DNA from: Paracoccaceae bacterium | Lineage (GTDB): Bacteria > Pseudomonadota > Alphaproteobacteria > Rhodobacterales > Rhodobacteraceae | DNA: 11,969 nucleotides | Reading direction: 5' to 3' | NCBI GenBank assembly: GCA_009920225.1 | Contig: RGAJ01000030.1 | Coordinates: forward strand, 1-11,969 | Part shown: in pieces, positions 8,954-11,969 of the stretch | How positions within the stretch are numbered: position 1 is the stretch's first letter | How the letters are laid out: every line of letters starts with the position of its first letter | Translations under genes and position numbers: made by a program | Notes under the pieces: model-generated | What the model saw: only the letters and a program-made list of their open reading frames with translations | Databases searched by the model: none | Told to the model about the DNA's origin: nothing

Positions 8954-9039
8954 CCCAAACCTATTGCTTTCGCCGATGTCTCGGCGCCCCGTTCCACTTG
9001 GCATACAAAACACATTCCCATCACACAAGCCTGCCGGTG

Positions 9040-9930
9040 TTATGTGGGTACGATTTTGCCATAGGTGCGATGCGCCCACACCACATAAATCACAACCTCG
9101 ATCAATGTCATGATCACCATCGCCCACCCCATTTGCGGATCTGCAGGATCAAATGAATTTAGGAATAACGCCAAACCGCTGAGGTATCCGTCGTTTGACA
9201 AGATCAAGATGCCAAACAGATTGATCCCCCAATGCAATCCAAATGCGGCCCCAATATTGCCCCGAAACACGGTGATCGCACATAGGATCATGCCAGTGAC
9301 GGTGGTGTTCGCGACATAGAACCACGCGTTTGATCCGAACTGATCAGGCGCGAAATGGCCAAGGCCAAAGATAAAGGATGGTACAAAAAACGCCCACCAA
9401 TACCGACCGCCCCGCGCCCAGATCAGGCGTAGAAAATATCCGCGGAACAACACCTCTTCTGCGCCAGCTTGGAACAAGATCAAGACACTTGCGGGGATCA
9501 AAAGCATCAGCCATGTCGCAGGATCCGCAATGAATTGGGCGCTGTATCCTTGGGGCGTACCTAATAAGAGAACGCTTGCGATTTCAAAAATCGATACGGC
9601 GATCAGGCTCAGGCTTAGACCAATTCCGAAATCCCGCCAATTGATGCGCTGTGTCACGGTATAGAGCGCTTGGATCGGTTGGCGCATCGGCCAAAACATT
9701 GCAAAACGCACGCCAAACCACACAGGAATAAAGGTTGCCAACATGATCATCAGAGAAAGCGGCCGTGTCCCGAGGAGGTCGTTCGCAGAAAAATCCGGGA
9801 CAAAGGTCGCCACTGCGACGCCTATCGCCAATCCGGCCCCGATATAAATGACGCCGATGATCATCAACCCAACGATTATGCGCCAAATTTGTGATTTTTC
9901 CCGCATGCGGATCGAAATGAAGTCTGTCAT
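9040..9930 (-). CDS. CPBP-family intramembrane glutamic endopeptidase
   Basis: A 296-residue multi-pass membrane protein (about seven to eight hydrophobic segments) with all three CPBP/Abi motifs: EEVLFRG (Glu158, Glu159, Arg163), FGLGH (Phe188, His192) and HWGIN (His233, Asn237). This is the family of Rce1-type prenyl-protein proteases and bacteriocin self-immunity proteins, in which the Glu and His residues activate water. The substrate is unknown. No prenylation or bacteriocin gene is nearby, so a role in bacteriocin immunity is not supported here. The start has an AGGGG ribosome site 6 nt upstream. It is divergent from accD across a 143-nt region and upstream of the lipoprotein gene. All active-site residues are present, so it should be active. 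Confidence 0.93.
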   Translation of the reverse strand: MTDFISIRMREKSQIWRIIVGLMIIGVIYIGAGLAIGVAVATFVPDFSANDLLGTRPLSLMIMLATFIPVWFGVRFAMFWPMRQPIQALYTVTQRINWRDFGIGLSLSLIAVSIFEIASVLLLGTPQGYSAQFIADPATWLMLLIPASVLILFQAGAEEVLFRGYFLRLIWARGGRYWWAFFVPSFIFGLGHFAPDQFGSNAWFYVANTTVTGMILCAITVFRGNIGAAFGLHWGINLFGILILSNDGYLSGLALFLNSFDPADPQMGWAMVIMTLIEVVIYVVWAHRTYGKIVPT

Positions 9931-9952
9931 AGTGCACCCCTAACAAGTTTTT

Positions 9953-10032
9953 CCAACAGGCTTAGGGACGTGTCGGCAAAATGCCAATGGTTTTTGAACC
10001 GTTTGAATTGCATTCCGCGCCCAACAGGCTTA
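9953..10032. repeat. Perfect 12-bp direct repeat in the CPBP/accD divergent intergenic region
   Basis: CCAACAGGCTTA occurs at 9953-9964 and again at 10021-10032, 68 nt apart start to start, both inside the 143-nt gap (9931-10073) between the CPBP protease and accD starts. The flanking bases differ. The second copy lies about 41 nt before the accD start codon, near a weak possible promoter (TTGCAT at 10008-10013, TATTTG at 10031-10036). The copies could be paired regulator sites or the trace of an old duplication. Nothing else recognisable lies in this gap. Confidence 0.55.
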
Positions 10033-10073
10033 TTTGGTTACACAACTACACAGAGCAAAAGGAAACGACGCTC

Positions 10074-10988
10074 ATGAACTGGATCACAAACTATGTCCGC
10101 CCTCGGATCAACTCAATATTTTCGCGGCGCGAGGTGCCCGAAAATCTTTGGTCGAAATGTGGGGAATGTGGGACAATGTTGTTCCATCGCGAATTGTCGG
10201 AAAACCTGAACGTTTGCACACAATGCGGCCATCATATGGCGATCACACCGCGCGAACGGTTTGATGATTTGTTTGACGGCGGTGTATTTGTCGAGGTCAA
10301 AGTGCCTGAGCCCATCACGGATCCGCTGCATTTCAAAGACCAAAAGAAATATCCGGATCGCATGAAAGCGGCGCAAAAGAGCACCCACGAAAAAGAAGCG
10401 ATGTTGGTCGCCGAAGGCGAGATGGGCCGCACCCCGATCGTGGCTGCAGCGCAAGACTTTAGCTTTATGGGTGGCTCCATGGGCATGTATGTGGGCAACG
10501 CAATCATCGCGGCGGCTGAGCGCGCGGTGAAACTGAAACGCCCCTTGATCCTGTTTTCCGCAGCAGGCGGCGCACGCATGCAAGAAGGCATTCTCAGCTT
10601 GATGCAGATGCCGCGCACCACCGTTGCGGTGCAAATGCTCAAAGAGGCAGGGTTGCCCTATATCGTGGTGCTGACCCATCCAACGACAGGCGGCGTCACC
10701 GCGTCCTATGCAATGTTGGGTGATGTGCAAATTGCCGAACCCAATGCGTTGATTTGTTTCGCAGGTCCACGTGTGATCGAACAAACCATTCGCGAAAAAC
10801 TGCCCGAAGGCTTTCAACGCGCGGAATACCTTTTGGATCACGGAATGTTGGATCTGGTGACACCGCGTACGAAACTGCGCGAAGAGCTGATCAAAATCGT
10901 GCGCATGCTGATGAAACGGCCACCCGCGATTGCAGGAGAATTGCCGGTTCCCACAGAGCCAAGTGTAGAAAAGTCTGCCCAAAAATGA
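10074..10988 (+). CDS. accD: Acetyl-CoA carboxylase carboxyltransferase subunit beta
   Basis: A 304-residue protein that pairs with AccA to move the carboxyl group from carboxybiotin to acetyl-CoA, giving malonyl-CoA for fatty-acid synthesis. The N-terminal zinc ribbon is complete: C29-x2-C32-x15-C48-x2-C51. The crotonase-like carboxyltransferase core follows, with FSAAGGARMQEG (161-172) and HPTTGGVTASYAMLGD (202-217), the oxyanion-forming Gly-rich loops, and ICFAGPRVIEQT near 227-238. The chosen ATG 10074 has an AAAAGGAAA ribosome site and gives the standard MNWITNYVRPRI start; an in-frame ATG at 9981 would add 31 unlikely residues. Its stop overlaps folC (ATGA), so the two are translationally coupled, an arrangement also known from other proteobacteria. 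Its presence together with folC marks core chromosome. Confidence 0.97.
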   Translation: MNWITNYVRPRINSIFSRREVPENLWSKCGECGTMLFHRELSENLNVCTQCGHHMAITPRERFDDLFDGGVFVEVKVPEPITDPLHFKDQKKYPDRMKAAQKSTHEKEAMLVAEGEMGRTPIVAAAQDFSFMGGSMGMYVGNAIIAAAERAVKLKRPLILFSAAGGARMQEGILSLMQMPRTTVAVQMLKEAGLPYIVVLTHPTTGGVTASYAMLGDVQIAEPNALICFAGPRVIEQTIREKLPEGFQRAEYLLDHGMLDLVTPRTKLREELIKIVRMLMKRPPAIAGELPVPTEPSVEKSAQK

Positions 10989-11969
10989 ACGCAACAGGGT
11001 CTGATGTCATTCTTGAACGAATGATGGCGCTTCACCCCAAGGTGATTGATTTAACCTTGGATCGTGTGTGGCGGCTATTGGCCGCTTTGGACAATCCGCA
11101 AAACGACTTGCCCCCTGTGATCCATATCGCGGGAACCAATGGCAAAGGGTCGACCCAGGCGATGATCCGAGCGGGGCTTGAGGCAGCAGGCAAGCGTGTG
11201 CATGCCTATACATCGCCCCATTTGGCGCGGTTTCATGAACGTATCCGATTGGCTGGATCGCTGATCGCCGAAGATCACCTCACGGCTGTCTTGGACGAAT
11301 GCTATGCCAAAAATGGCGGCGGCAATATCACCTATTTCGAAATCACCACCGCCGCCGCGCTGTTGGCGATGGCGCGGACACCTGCGGATTATACCTTGCT
11401 TGAGGTTGGTCTTGGGGGGCGGCTTGATGCGACGAATGTGATTGAGCGCCCCGAGGTCTGTATCATCACGCCGATCTCAATCGATCATGAGGCGTTCTTG
11501 GGCAACACGCTGGCGAAAATCGCGTCTGAAAAGGCGGGGATCATCAAACGTCAGTGTCCCGTGGTGGTTGGCCCGCAACCTGACGAGGCGATGCAGGTCA
11601 TCGAAGACACCGCGCAGCGTTTGGGTGCCCCCATCTTGGCCTATGGTCAAAACTGGCACATTTCGCGCGAACGCGATCGTTTGGTGTATCAGGACGAACG
11701 TGGATTATTGGATCTGCCGTTGCCGAACCTGTTGGGCGAACATCAATACCAAAACGCAGGTGCCGCGATTGCCGCCCTGCGCCATATGGGGTTTGATGGC
11801 GATGCCTGCGAGGCTGCGGTGACACGCGCACAATGGTCCGCACGTATGCAGCGATTGGCCAAGGGGCCGATTATTGATGCCGCACCACAGGCCGAAATTT
11901 GGCTGGACGGTGGACACAACCCCGCCGCAGGCGAGGCGATCGGCACACATATGACCAGCCTGCCAAAGC
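10985..11969 (+). CDS. folC: Bifunctional folylpolyglutamate/dihydrofolate synthase, 5' part (cut by window edge)
   Basis: An open frame from ATG 10985 to the window end gives 328 residues of a family usually about 420 long. FolC adds glutamate to dihydropteroate and extends folate polyglutamates, using ATP. The Mur-ligase-like P-loop is present as GTNGKGST (residues 50-57). Other family marks are TSPHLARFHERIR (76-88), EVGLGGRLDATN (140-151, metal-binding Glu140), ISIDHEAFLGNT (165-175, with His168), SEKAGIIK (181-188, probable carbamylated Lys183), GEHQYQNAGAA (251-261) and DGGHNPAAG (308-316), the start of the C-terminal Rossmann-like domain. The start overlaps the accD stop by 4 nt. Everything visible is intact; the last 90 or so residues lie outside the window. 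Confidence 0.96.
   Translation, partial: MNATGSDVILERMMALHPKVIDLTLDRVWRLLAALDNPQNDLPPVIHIAGTNGKGSTQAMIRAGLEAAGKRVHAYTSPHLARFHERIRLAGSLIAEDHLTAVLDECYAKNGGGNITYFEITTAAALLAMARTPADYTLLEVGLGGRLDATNVIERPEVCIITPISIDHEAFLGNTLAKIASEKAGIIKRQCPVVVGPQPDEAMQVIEDTAQRLGAPILAYGQNWHISRERDRLVYQDERGLLDLPLPNLLGEHQYQNAGAAIAALRHMGFDGDACEAAVTRAQWSARMQRLAKGPIIDAAPQAEIWLDGGHNPAAGEAIGTHMTSLPK

Noticed and set aside
8954..9127. Upstream extension of the lipoprotein gene to an ATG at 9127
   Set aside because: It overlaps the end of the CPBP protease gene and buries the lipobox; the ATG at 8953 gives a proper signal sequence.
9040..9930. CPBP protein as a bacteriocin immunity gene within a bacteriocin cluster
   Set aside because: No small leader-peptide gene, ABC exporter or modification enzyme lies nearby; neighbours are a lipoprotein and accD.
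10113..10994. Minus-strand open frame (293 codons) opposite accD
   Set aside because: It is antisense to accD, unusually rich in His, Cys and Phe, and has no family resemblance; a shadow of the accD codon pattern.

Overview
The window looks like a chromosomal core segment of an alphaproteobacterium, most likely a marine member of the Rhodobacteraceae (Roseobacter group). The evidence is the gene set and order (sfsA beside map, a stand-alone CinA-type molybdopterin-binding protein, accD overlapping folC) and protein details typical of that family. GC content is moderate to moderately high by eye. I see no insertion sequence, phage gene, CRISPR array, tRNA or rRNA. No gene-free stretch exceeds 300 bases; the longest is 143 bases (9931-10073).

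Layout. Minus strand, left edge: a truncated methionine aminopeptidase gene (map) downstream of the nuclease gene sfsA. Divergent from sfsA, on the plus strand, is a tight four-gene unit (1049-3984): CinA-like molybdopterin-binding protein, GNAT acetyltransferase, AhpD-like carboxymuconolactone decarboxylase family protein, and an exported OmpA-like peptidoglycan-binding protein. The genes are 2 nt apart or overlap. This unit ends back to back with a LysR-type regulator gene on the minus strand that is broken by an apparent internal deletion plus frameshift.

From 4933 to 9930 everything is on the minus strand: an intact FadH-type 2,4-dienoyl-CoA reductase, a small two-gene unit of poorly characterised Rhodobacteraceae proteins (a DUF6478-like protein and a short protein with a coiled-coil end whose reading frame is broken), a predicted lipoprotein, and a CPBP-family membrane protease. 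Divergent from the protease is accD (acetyl-CoA carboxylase beta subunit), which overlaps the start of folC; folC runs off the right edge.

Functionally the window is mostly housekeeping: protein N-terminal processing, fatty-acid synthesis (accD), unsaturated fatty-acid breakdown (fadH), folate metabolism (folC) and envelope maintenance (OmpA-like protein, lipoprotein, CPBP protease). I did not find a convincing new multi-gene system. The points most worth a second look are the two independent gene lesions (the LysR gene and the small coiled-coil gene), the uncharacterised two-gene unit, and a perfect 12-bp direct repeat in the accD upstream region.
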